From Streptosporangium canum (lineage in GTDB: Bacteria; Actinomycetota; Actinomycetes; Streptosporangiales; Streptosporangiaceae): DNA of 64,000 bases. The position numbers were made by a program, and so were the translations under genes. This document shows, piece after piece, positions 8,113 to 15,948 of the stretch. The stretch's first letter is position 1. The number at the start of each line of letters is the position of its first letter. The stretch is from positions 124,001 to 188,000 of the forward strand of contig NZ_FOQY01000015.1 in NCBI RefSeq assembly GCF_900113865.1. The letters run 5' to 3'. The notes under the pieces were generated by a model that did no database searches, was not told where the DNA came from, and worked only from the letters and a program-made list of their open reading frames with translations.

Positions 8113-8505
8113 ATGCGGATAGGCGAGTTGTCCCGACGCACGGGGGCCAGCGTGCGCTCGTTGCGGTACTACGAGGAGCAGGGCTTGCTGCAGCCGGCGC
8201 GGCTGCCCAGCGGCTACCGCGAGTACGGCGAAGAGGACGTCAGCATCGTGCGGGGCATCCGCCTCATGCTCGCCGCCGGACTGAACAGCGCCACGATCGC
8301 CGAACTGCTGCCCTGCATGACCGACGACGGCCAGACGCTGAGGCCGTCCTGCTCCGGCATGGTTCCTGACCTGCACCGGGAACGTGAACGGCTCAGCGGC
8401 GCGGTGGCCGAGCTCCTGACCGCGCGCGATGCGCTGGACACCCTCATCGAGGCCACAGCGCCACTCGAGCCCGCCGATCCGGCAGCGTGCCAAGCTCTGA
8501 CCTGA
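8113..8505 (+). CDS. MerR-family transcriptional regulator
   Basis: 130 residues. The N-terminal winged HTH is classic: MRIGELSRRTGASVRSLRYY, then EEQGLLQPARLPSGYREYGE. A dimerisation helix (PDLHRERERLSGAVAELLTA) follows. Two cysteines in the linker region (LLPCMTDDG and RPSCSG) could act in sensing, but this is inference. The start ATG follows AGGCGG. It is divergent from the NADPH-dependent reductase and probably autoregulates through the shared dyad. Confidence 0.92.
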   Translation: MRIGELSRRTGASVRSLRYYEEQGLLQPARLPSGYREYGEEDVSIVRGIRLMLAAGLNSATIAELLPCMTDDGQTLRPSCSGMVPDLHRERERLSGAVAELLTARDALDTLIEATAPLEPADPAACQALT

Positions 8506-8712
8506 CCTGCCGAGAAGCGTTCCGATCTACACCAGTGGCATCGCCACGGCGGCCACCGGCCACCACACCGACCAGACAGTGACAACCGCGGCAACACTTC
8601 AGCAATTGAAACCATATGAACTGGCAGGGAGCCGCTACGCCGCGGGGGCGACCCGATGGCTCCCCCGGTCCGCATCCGCCGTGACCTGTGCCTTTCACGG
8701 CGACTCGAAGCC

Positions 8713-8760
8713 ATGTCAGTGCGATGTCAGGTCCGTGTTAGGTCGCGGGGCCACGATTCT
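8713..8760 (+). promoter_or_regulatory. Three 11 bp direct repeats and -10 element upstream of the CPBP protease
   Basis: ATGTCAGTGCG (8713-8723), ATGTCAGGTCC (8724-8734) and GTGTTAGGTCG (8735-8745) are head-to-tail repeats with exact 11 bp spacing, one DNA turn. That is the arrangement bound by OmpR/PhoB-family regulators. GATTCT at 8755-8760 is a plausible -10, placing the transcript start at or next to the ATG at 8765. No regulator of that family is encoded nearby. Confidence 0.5.
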
Positions 8761-8764
8761 CGGC

Positions 8765-9580
8765 ATGGCTACAGCAATGCGGCCCCCGACCGACACCCAA
8801 GGCGCCCAGCCGAAAGGCTTCGTCGCGAAACTCCTCGCCGACCGTCACTCCGTCCCGTTCTCCATCGCACTGCATCTGGTACCCGGCGCGGCCATCGTCG
8901 CCGTGTACGTGTTCGTCGCCGCCCCCCTGGTCCGGGCGATGGAATTCCCGATCTTCCTTTCCTGGGCCATCACCCTCGCGGTTGTGCTCTTCCCGCTCCA
9001 GCTGTTCCTGCTGTGGCTGGGCAAGAAGCAGACCGGCCGCTTCACGATGAAGGGCGTCGTCCACTACCGCGACAAGCCGGTCGCGCGCGGCAAGGTCTTC
9101 TGGCTCGGGGCCGCGTGCCTCGTGTGGATGACCGTGGTCGCGCGCTCGCTGACCCCGCTGGACAACATCGTCTACGACTGGTTCTTCACCTGGGTGGACT
9201 ACCAGGGCGCCGGCCCCGACGGCATCGCCTACCTCCAGGGCTACTCGCAGGATCTCGTGCTCACCACGCTGCTCATCTGCGCGCCGTTCACCGGCTTCAC
9301 CCTGCCCCTGCTCGAGGAGTACTACTTCCGCGGCTTCCTGCTGCCCCGCCTCCCGCAGCTCGGCAAGTGGGCCCCGTTCTTCAACACCTTCTTCTTCTCG
9401 GTGTACCACTTCTGGGCCCCTTGGACGGTCCTGTCGAAGCTCGTCTTCCTCTACCCGGGCGTCTGGCTCGCCTGGAAGAAGCAGGACATCCGTATCTCGA
9501 TCGCCATGCACCCCGGCTCGGCGCTGCTGATGACCGTGGTCGGCGTCATCGCCCTCGCCTCCGGCGCCTACTCGATGTAA
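8765..9580 (+). CDS. CPBP-family intramembrane metalloprotease
   Basis: 271 residues, seven to eight hydrophobic helices. The three CPBP (Abi, CAAX-protease-like) motifs are visible: EEYYFRGFLL (Glu-Glu-x3-Arg), FFSVYHF (Phe-x3-His) and a later AMHPGSA His in a helix. The family cleaves substrates within the membrane, and some members act in bacteriocin self-immunity. The start is ATG 8765 (MATAMRPP). It has no Shine-Dalgarno but a -10-like GATTCT 4 bp before it, suggesting a leaderless message. The target is unknown. Confidence 0.8.
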   Translation: MATAMRPPTDTQGAQPKGFVAKLLADRHSVPFSIALHLVPGAAIVAVYVFVAAPLVRAMEFPIFLSWAITLAVVLFPLQLFLLWLGKKQTGRFTMKGVVHYRDKPVARGKVFWLGAACLVWMTVVARSLTPLDNIVYDWFFTWVDYQGAGPDGIAYLQGYSQDLVLTTLLICAPFTGFTLPLLEEYYFRGFLLPRLPQLGKWAPFFNTFFFSVYHFWAPWTVLSKLVFLYPGVWLAWKKQDIRISIAMHPGSALLMTVVGVIALASGAYSM

Positions 9581-9759
9581 GACCGCCCGACATGATCGAT
9601 CCATGGCCGCTTTCCCCCGTATCCCGGCTGATCCCGCCGGCGTGCTACCTGCCTCGTTCGGTGCCCTCCGCCTTAGCGGTCATGTCCGGCGACCTGGCGC
9701 GCTCAACGGGATCCGCAGACTGATTTGGTGCTTTCGGCGCCCATGTGAAGGATGCGGGG

Positions 9760-11037
9760 ATGATCTCTTCGAGTCCGCGGCGCCGCTTCCTGTTGTTCCT
9801 GGCCGGTGGCGCGGGCCGGCAGATCGGCATGTACGCCTCAGGGTCCGTGGTCACCCTGTCCGGCCTCGCCGTGCTGGAGATGGGTTACGCGCAGATCGGC
9901 CTGGCGCAGATGGCCGCGAGCATGCTGCCGCTCGTGCTGGCCCTCCCCCTGGGCGTGCTGGTCGACCGGGTGCGGCGCAGGTCGGCACTGGTGACGACGG
10001 GACTGCTGAGCGCCGGGCTGCTCGCCTCCGTCGCAGCCGCCATCTGGCTGGATTCGATCACCGTGCCGCACTTCATGCTGGTGGTGGTGGTTCTGGGCAT
10101 CGTGCAGGCCGCCGGAGGAGGCGCCCAGGACGCCTATCTGCCGGCCGTCGTCAAGCGGGACCGGCTGGTCCCGGTGAACGCCGTGCTGTCCGGCGTGGCG
10201 TCGATCGGGTTCCTCATCGTCCCGCTGCTGCTCGGCGAGCCTTCCGGCAGCGCCATATCGATCCTCTGGCTCGTCGCGGCGGTGGCGTGCGCAGCCTCGG
10301 CACTGCTGTTTCGCGGCATCGACACACCGGAGGACCCACCGGGACCGCGCACGAGGTGGTGGCGCGAGGCGGCCGAGGGCGTGCGCTTCACCTTGACCCA
10401 CCCGGCGCTCCGGGCGATGACCGTCTACCTGGTGGTGTCGACGGCGCTGGAGGAGGTGATCGAAGAAGCCGCCTGGCCCCCGCGCCGGGAGCCGGGCGAC
10501 CACAGCGTCCTCGTCGAGCTGGCACCGACGGTGATCTTCTCGGCGCCCGCGGTCGGGGCTCTTGCGGCCGCGCTGCTGTACCGGCGCATCGGTGCCTTCC
10601 GGCTGGGGTGGCTGGCCGTCGTGGTGACCCAGCCGTTCACGCTCCTGCTCACGCTGACCGGCACGGCCTGGGGGCCGGCCTGGTACCTGATGGGCAGCTT
10701 CGTCCCCTGGGCCGGATGGGCCATCACGGCGATCGCCCTGCTCAGCCACCGCCAGGCGATCACCCCCGGACGACTGCTGGGCCGCGTCGGCGGCACGCTG
10801 GCCCTGTTCATCGGCCTGGCAGGTGTCGCCGGATCGGGACTGGAGGCGCTGCACGCCGGGCTTCTCTCCGGTGTCGAGCCCTTCGGCGGGACCTGGTCCC
10901 TGGTCGAGTCGCTGATCCTCGTGCTGGGTACGGCCGGCACGCTCGCCGCGGCCGTCCCGCTACTGAAGGTCCGCCACCTCGCCGAGCGCGCGCACCCGCC
11001 GGCCGTGCCACTGACATCATCTCCGCACGAAGACTGA
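9760..11037 (+). CDS. MFS efflux transporter (MFS_3 / macrolide-efflux-like)
   Basis: 425 residues from ATG 9760, which follows GAAGGA at 7 bp. GTG 9745 is possible but has no better RBS. About twelve membrane helices. Motif A-like LPLGVLVDRVRRRSAL lies after helix 2, as in MefA-type proton-driven exporters. The midpoint loop is short. One of its helix junctions (EVIEEAAWPPRREPGDHS) is unusually polar. A hairpin terminator follows 51 bp after the stop. The substrate cannot be told from sequence. Confidence 0.82.
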   Translation: MISSSPRRRFLLFLAGGAGRQIGMYASGSVVTLSGLAVLEMGYAQIGLAQMAASMLPLVLALPLGVLVDRVRRRSALVTTGLLSAGLLASVAAAIWLDSITVPHFMLVVVVLGIVQAAGGGAQDAYLPAVVKRDRLVPVNAVLSGVASIGFLIVPLLLGEPSGSAISILWLVAAVACAASALLFRGIDTPEDPPGPRTRWWREAAEGVRFTLTHPALRAMTVYLVVSTALEEVIEEAAWPPRREPGDHSVLVELAPTVIFSAPAVGALAAALLYRRIGAFRLGWLAVVVTQPFTLLLTLTGTAWGPAWYLMGSFVPWAGWAITAIALLSHRQAITPGRLLGRVGGTLALFIGLAGVAGSGLEALHAGLLSGVEPFGGTWSLVESLILVLGTAGTLAAAVPLLKVRHLAERAHPPAVPLTSSPHED

Positions 11038-11087
11038 CAGCACGTCCGCGAGCAGTGACGCGGGCCGGTCTTCCGCTTCCGCAAGAC

Positions 11088-11109
11088 CCCGGCCAGTTGC
11101 CTGGCCGGG
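11088..11109 (+). terminator. Hairpin terminator after the MFS gene
   Basis: CCCGGCCAG (11088-11096), loop TTGC, CTGGCCGGG (11101-11109): perfect 9 bp stem followed by CTTCTCC. It lies between the converging MFS and GH13 genes, so it can serve both. Confidence 0.7.
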
Positions 11110-11182
11110 CTTCTCCATGTGGCGCCGTTCTGTGGATGCGGAGCCTCCGGCCCGTTTGGGGATCCGAACTCGGAACAGGCCC

Positions 11183-12841
11183 CTAGTGGCTCTTGGCCGA
11201 GGTGTTCTCCAGGGGCGCGTCGGGGACGGCGGCGCGCAGCCAGCGGGTGCCGTAGGGCTCAAGGGCGAACGTCACCCGGCCGTCGGAGGGCAGATCGAGG
11301 GTGCCGTCCACCAGCAGGTCGGTCAGCACCTCGCAGCGGCCGAGATCGCGCAGCACGAGCTCCACCTCCGCCTCCCGGTCGGCGAAGTTGTGGACGGCGA
11401 TCACGGTGCCGCCCTCGGCGTCGGCCCGGTGGGCCAGTACGACCTCGTCCCCGGCGTCCAGCACCTCGTAGCGGCCCCAGGCGAGCTCCGGCGACTCCCG
11501 GTAGCGCTCGACCAGCATGGTGATCCATTTGAGCATCGAGTCGGGGTCGCGGCGCTGGTCGTCCACGTTGACGTGCAGCGGGCCGTACTCATCGGCGGGG
11601 GCCGGGACGAGGGTCTTCGGGTCCGGTGAGAAACCGCCGGAGCGGGACCACTGCATCGGGATCCGGACCGCCATCCGGCCCTCGCCCTCAAGGTTCTCGC
11701 CGAGACCGATCTCCTCCCCGTAGAAGAGCACCGGCGTGCCCGGAAGGGAGAACAGGACGCTGTAGGCCAGCTTGAGACGACGCTGGTCGCCGCCGAGCAT
11801 CGGGGGCAGGCGGCGGCGCAGGCCACGGTCGTAGACCTGCATGTCCTTGTCCGGGCCGAAGGCGTCGAAGACCTCGTGCTTCTCGGCTTCGGTGAGCTTG
11901 TCCAGGGTCAGCTCGTCGTGGTTGCGGACGAAGGTGGCCCAGTGGGAGTCGTCGGGCGGGGCGGGCCGCTCGCGGAGGGCCTCGGCGAGGGCTTGGGGGT
12001 TCTGCCGGGCCATCGACAGGTGGAACCGCTGCATGCCGATGAAGTCGAAGCACATGGTGACCTGGTCGCCGTTGCCGTCGCCGAAGTACTCCATCAGGTC
12101 CGGATAGGGCAGGTTCACCTCGCCCAGCAGGATCGAGGTGCCGTCGCGGCGGTTCATGAAGGCGCGCAGGTCGGCGAGGAACTCGTGCGGGTCAGGGCCG
12201 ATGCCCTCGATCAGGAACGGCACCGCGTCCACCCGGAAGCCGGACAGCCCCAGCTCCATCCAGAATCCGAGGATGCGCGCGATCTCGTCGCGGACCTCGG
12301 GGTTCGCCACGTTCAGGTCGGGCTGGAACCGGTAGAAGCTGTGTAGGTAGTACTGGCCCGTCTTCTCGTCCAGTTCCCAGATGCTGTCCTCCTTGTCCGG
12401 GAAGACGAGGTCCTTGGGGTCGACGGGGTCGGGGTCGTCCTGCCAGATGTACCAGTCCCGCTTGGCGGAGTCCCGGCTGGAGCGCGCCTCCTTGAACCAG
12501 GGATGCTCGTCGGAGGTGTGGTTGACCACCAGGTCGGCGATCACCCGGATGCCCCGGTCCCTGGCCGTGCGCATGAACTCCACGAAGTCCCCGAGGGTGC
12601 CCAGCCTGGGGTCGACGGAGTAGAAGTCGGTGATGTCGTAGCCGTCGTCACGGTTGGGCGTCGGGAAGAACGGCATCAGCCAGATGCAGGTCACCCCGAG
12701 CCGGTCCAGGTGGTCGATCTGCTGGGTGAGCCCGCGGAAGTCCCCGATGCCGTCGCCGTTGCCGTCCTTGTAGGTCTCGACGTCCAGGCAGTAGACAACC
12801 GCGTTCTTCCACCACAGGTCAGCTGTGTAGGTCAGTCGCAT
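11183..12841 (-). CDS. Glycoside hydrolase family 13 enzyme (alpha-amylase/trehalose-synthase-like)
   Basis: 552 residues. The (beta/alpha)8 barrel contains the GH13 regions: DLVVNHTSDEHPWF (region I), GFRVDAVPF with nucleophile Asp205, ILLGEVNLP with acid/base Glu241, and FVRNHDE with Asp309. The N-terminus WWKNAVVYCLDVETYKDGNG resembles maltose glucosyltransferases (trehalose synthase) and related oligo-glucosidases. A C-terminal beta-sandwich ends the protein. There is no signal peptide, so it should be cytoplasmic and act on alpha-glucosides. It lacks the fused maltokinase found in some trehalose synthases. The exact specificity is undecided. Start ATG 12841 with TAGGG 7 bp upstream. Confidence 0.85.
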   Translation of the reverse strand: MRLTYTADLWWKNAVVYCLDVETYKDGNGDGIGDFRGLTQQIDHLDRLGVTCIWLMPFFPTPNRDDGYDITDFYSVDPRLGTLGDFVEFMRTARDRGIRVIADLVVNHTSDEHPWFKEARSSRDSAKRDWYIWQDDPDPVDPKDLVFPDKEDSIWELDEKTGQYYLHSFYRFQPDLNVANPEVRDEIARILGFWMELGLSGFRVDAVPFLIEGIGPDPHEFLADLRAFMNRRDGTSILLGEVNLPYPDLMEYFGDGNGDQVTMCFDFIGMQRFHLSMARQNPQALAEALRERPAPPDDSHWATFVRNHDELTLDKLTEAEKHEVFDAFGPDKDMQVYDRGLRRRLPPMLGGDQRRLKLAYSVLFSLPGTPVLFYGEEIGLGENLEGEGRMAVRIPMQWSRSGGFSPDPKTLVPAPADEYGPLHVNVDDQRRDPDSMLKWITMLVERYRESPELAWGRYEVLDAGDEVVLAHRADAEGGTVIAVHNFADREAEVELVLRDLGRCEVLTDLLVDGTLDLPSDGRVTFALEPYGTRWLRAAVPDAPLENTSAKSH

Positions 12842-12961
12842 GCCGACGCCCTACCCGTGCGGGGGCCGTTTACCGGGAAGCGGGCGCTTACCTCGTCATG
12901 CCGGCATACGCCGTGCCCGTGCCGGACGGGCTACGGTGGGACCGGACCCCTGGAGGAGAAC

Positions 12962-13333
12962 ATGCGGCAGGCGAGGCGCGGCGCGCCCTTCGGCTGGCTG
13001 CTCGCTCTCCTCCTCCCGCTGCTCGTCTCCGGTGGCCTCAACGCGGGTGGCGCCACCGCCCTCCTGGGACACCCGGCCGTCGCCGCCGTCGCCGGGGAGC
13101 ATCAGCCCCTGTCCCGCCAGGTTCACGCCGGCGGGGAGCAGCACGCCTTCACCGGGGGTTCCATCGGGACCGGAACCGGGGGCGGCCACCCGTCCGCGGC
13201 CGGGCCGCCGGACGCCCGGGACCTGTCCCGCACCCCGGGCTTCGACTCGCGTCCCGCCGGTGACGACGACCCACGCCCGCTCGCGGCCCTGCTGGTCAGG
13301 CCTGGCCGGGCACCCCCCTCCACAGGCGTCTGA
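12962..13333 (+). CDS. apdA-like: ApdA-like RAPP-motif secretion-monitoring arrest peptide upstream of secDF
   Basis: 123 residues, start ATG 12962 with GGAGGAG just upstream. The N-terminus is a signal sequence (RQARRGAPFG, then WLLALLLPLLVSG). The middle is Gly/Pro/Asp-rich and without recognisable fold. The C-terminus reads VRPGRAPPSTGV, carrying RAPP eight residues from the end. RAPP is the stalling motif of ApdA/ApdP, short secreted regulatory peptides encoded upstream of secDF in actinobacteria and proteobacteria: weak export leaves the ribosome stalled and frees the secDF RBS. Seen here: the signal peptide, RAPP, position 84 bp before secDF, and an mRNA helix joining the PPST codons to the secDF SD. 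Stalling itself is inferred. Confidence 0.85.
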   Translation: MRQARRGAPFGWLLALLLPLLVSGGLNAGGATALLGHPAVAAVAGEHQPLSRQVHAGGEQHAFTGGSIGTGTGGGHPSAAGPPDARDLSRTPGFDSRPAGDDDPRPLAALLVRPGRAPPSTGV

Positions 13334-13411
13334 AAGCACCTCGCAGCCGGCCTCCGAGGCCGCTACGGGTGCTTTCGCCGTACCCGGACACCTTTCCCCT
13401 GCCTGTGGAGG
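13317..13411 (+). promoter_or_regulatory. Nested mRNA stem-loop sequestering the secDF Shine-Dalgarno
   Basis: CCTCCACAGGC (13317-13327), inside the last codons of the RAPP peptide, is the exact reverse complement of GCCTGTGGAGG (13401-13411), which contains the secDF SD GGAGG. Nested within is a second perfect 9 bp stem, GAAAGCACC (13332-13340) with GGTGCTTTC (13368-13376), and a small inner hairpin. A ribosome halted with the second Pro of RAPP as next codon (13316-13318) would cover the 5' arm and free the SD. Confidence 0.8.
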
Positions 13412-13416
13412 CTTCC

Positions 13417-15687
13417 ATGTCGCGTGCCCCCGTGGTGCGCGCGGTGACGGCGTTCGCCGTCATCGCCATCTCCCTTTTCGTCGCGTTGACCATGACGCCG
13501 CGCCTCGGTCTCGACCTGCGCGGCGGCACCCAGATCGTCCTGGAGACGAGGGACTCCCCGACCGTCAAGGCCGACGCCGAGGCCACCGACCGCACCCTTG
13601 AGGTGCTGCGCCGCCGGGCCGACGCCCTGGGCGTGGCGGACGCGCCGCTGGCCCGCTCCGGCGAGCGGCGCATCATCGTGGAACTGCCCGGCGTGCAGGA
13701 CCCGACCAAGGCCGCCGAGGTCATCGGCAAGACCGCCCAGCTCACCTTCCACCCCGTCATCGCCCAGGCGGACGAGGCGACCACCCCGAAGAAGGGCGAG
13801 CAGATCATCTCCGACGAGGACGGCGTCAAGCTGCTCGTCGGCCCGGCCCGGCTCACCGGCGACGGGGTCGAGGACGCCCAGGCCGGGACCGATCCCCAGC
13901 AGGGCGGCGGCTGGTACGTCACCGTGGACCTGCGCGAGGAGGGCCGCAAGGCGTGGGCCGAGCTGACCGGTGAGGCCGCGTGCAACCCGGTGGGCGACCC
14001 GAAACGGCGGGTCGCCATCGTGCTCGACTCCAAGGTCATCGTCTCGCCACAGGTCAACGACGGCGTGGCCTGCAACGTGGGCCTGCCGGGCAGCTCCACC
14101 CAGATCACCGGCTCCTTCACCGCCGAGGAGGCCGGCGACCTGGCCGTGCTGATCAAGGGCGGCTCGCTGCCGGTCCCCGTCGAGATCGTCGAGCAGCGGA
14201 CCGTCGGCCCGACGCTCGGCGCGGCCGCGATCGCGGCCAGCGCGCAGGCGGCCGTCATCGGCGTGCTGCTCACCGCGCTGTTCATCGTGGTGGTCTACCG
14301 GCTGGTGGGGTTCCTCGCCGCCATCGCCCTGGCCTGCTACGCGCTCATCTCCTACGCGGCCCTGGTGGCGCTCGGCGCCACGCTCACCCTGCCGGGCCTG
14401 GCGGGCTTCGTACTCGCGATCGGCATGGCGGTGGACGCCAACGTGCTGGTCTTCGAGCGCGCCCGGGAGGAGTACGCCTCCGGGCCGAGGCTCCGGCCCG
14501 CGCTGGAGAAGGGCTTCCGCAACGCCTGGAGCGCGGTGGCCGACTCCAACATCACCACCCTGCTCGCAGCGGGGCTGCTGTTCTTCCTGGCCTCGGGCCC
14601 GGTGCGCGGCTTCGGCGTCACGTTGAGCATCGGCGTGATCGCCTCGCTGATCACCGCGATGGTCATCACCCGGGTGCTGGCCGAGTGGGCGGTGACGAGA
14701 CGGCCGGTGGCGCGGCGGCCGGCACTGACCGGCCTGGCCGGCATCGGGCGCGTCCGGACCTGGCTGAACGCGCGCAAGCCCCGCCTGATGCGCCACCGCA
14801 CGGTGTACTTCGTGGTCACCGGCGTGCTGGTGGCCGTGGCGGTGGCCGGGGTGGCGGTACGGGGGGTGAACTTCGGAGTGGAGTTCACCGGCGGCCGGCT
14901 GGTGGAGTACTCCACCAGCGTCCCGATCACCGCCGACGCCGCCCGCGAGCTGGTCGGCGAAGCCGGGTTCCCGAACGCGGTGGTGCAGGCCTCGGACGCG
15001 GACATCTCCGTACGGACCGGCCAGATCGGCGCCGCCGACCTGGCGAAGATCGAGGCGGCTCTGGAGAGCGGCGCCGGGCAGATCACCAAGGAGCGCGACG
15101 AGCTCATCGGCCCCAGCCTGGGTGACGAGCTGCGCCGCAACGCGATGATCGCGCTGGCTGTCGCGCTCGCCGCGCAGCTCCTCTACCTGGCCTTCCGGTT
15201 CCGCTGGACGTTCGGGCTGGCGACGGTGCTGGCCCTGGTGGTGGACGCGGCCATCGTGGTCGGCGCGTTCGCGTGGCTGGGCAAGCCGGTGGACGGGGTC
15301 TTCCTGGCCGCGATGCTCACCGTGATCGGCTACTCGGTCAACGACAAGGTCGTGGTCTTCGACCGCGTCCGCGAGCTGTGGGGGATGCGGCCCAGGACTC
15401 CGTTCGCGGAGGTCGCCGAGACCGCGATCCTGCAGACCGTGCCCCGTACGGTGAACACGGGCCTGGGTGCGCTGTTCATCCTGGCCGCGCTGGCCGTGCT
15501 CGGCGGTGACTCGCTGACCGACTTCGCGGTGGCGCTGCTGATCGGCATCGTCGTCGGCACGCTGTCGTCGGCGCTGGTCGCGGCGCCGCTGGCGATCGAG
15601 TTCGAGAAGCGTGGCTCCGCACCGCCGCCGCAGCCCCCGCGCAAGGGCGCCTCCAGGGTCCGCGAGGGGTCGGGCGCCGTGATCTGA
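13417..15687 (+). CDS. secDF: SecDF fusion, protein-export membrane protein
   Basis: 756 residues, one polypeptide combining SecD and SecF, which together use proton flux to complete translocation through SecYEG. The SecD half has RLGLDLRGGTQIVLET after helix 1, the large periplasmic P1 domain, then AIGMAVDANVLVFERAREE. The SecF half begins near residue 470 (RGVNFGVEFTGGRLVEYS) and has GYSVNDKVVVFDRVRE. The start ATG 13417 is preferred over GTG 13369 because GGAGG lies 5 bp upstream and GTG 13369 falls inside the regulatory hairpin. Expression is probably controlled by the upstream RAPP peptide. Confidence 0.95.
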   Translation: MSRAPVVRAVTAFAVIAISLFVALTMTPRLGLDLRGGTQIVLETRDSPTVKADAEATDRTLEVLRRRADALGVADAPLARSGERRIIVELPGVQDPTKAAEVIGKTAQLTFHPVIAQADEATTPKKGEQIISDEDGVKLLVGPARLTGDGVEDAQAGTDPQQGGGWYVTVDLREEGRKAWAELTGEAACNPVGDPKRRVAIVLDSKVIVSPQVNDGVACNVGLPGSSTQITGSFTAEEAGDLAVLIKGGSLPVPVEIVEQRTVGPTLGAAAIAASAQAAVIGVLLTALFIVVVYRLVGFLAAIALACYALISYAALVALGATLTLPGLAGFVLAIGMAVDANVLVFERAREEYASGPRLRPALEKGFRNAWSAVADSNITTLLAAGLLFFLASGPVRGFGVTLSIGVIASLITAMVITRVLAEWAVTRRPVARRPALTGLAGIGRVRTWLNARKPRLMRHRTVYFVVTGVLVAVAVAGVAVRGVNFGVEFTGGRLVEYSTSVPITADAARELVGEAGFPNAVVQASDADISVRTGQIGAADLAKIEAALESGAGQITKERDELIGPSLGDELRRNAMIALAVALAAQLLYLAFRFRWTFGLATVLALVVDAAIVVGAFAWLGKPVDGVFLAAMLTVIGYSVNDKVVVFDRVRELWGMRPRTPFAEVAETAILQTVPRTVNTGLGALFILAALAVLGGDSLTDFAVALLIGIVVGTLSSALVAAPLAIEFEKRGSAPPPQPPRKGASRVREGSGAVI

Positions 15688-15725
15688 GCCGGTCCGCGCC
15701 GGCCTGAGCCGGTCCGCGCCGGCCT
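15686..15725. repeat. Two tandem 20 bp repeats after secDF
   Basis: TGAGCCGGTCCGCGCCGGCC occurs twice in a row, the first copy starting in the secDF stop codon. A looser TGAGCTGGACTGAGGG follows. It probably arose by slippage; no function is evident. Confidence 0.7.
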
Positions 15726-15771
15726 GAAAGGGACTGAGCTGGACTGAGGGGGACGGAGGGAACGAGAAGAA

Positions 15772-15813
15772 ACAGGAAAGGTGCGGGCCTGTGATGGCCC
15801 GCACCTTTCCTGT
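15772..15813. terminator. Strong bidirectional terminator between secDF and the collagen-like gene
   Basis: ACAGGAAAGGTGCGGGCC (15772-15789), loop TGTGAT, and its exact complement at 15796-15813 form an 18 bp perfect stem. It lies between the converging genes secDF and the collagen-like gene and can stop transcription from both sides. Confidence 0.85.
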
Positions 15814-15948
15814 CTCACACGCTGAACGCCTGTCCTACCCGTGTTCCGGTCGACCGTACCGATCGGCTCTCGACCTTCGCGGTCTCACCGGACTCACCGG
15901 TCTCCGTCACCGGGCCGGTGAGTCCGGATCACCTCGCCCTGACGGTGA

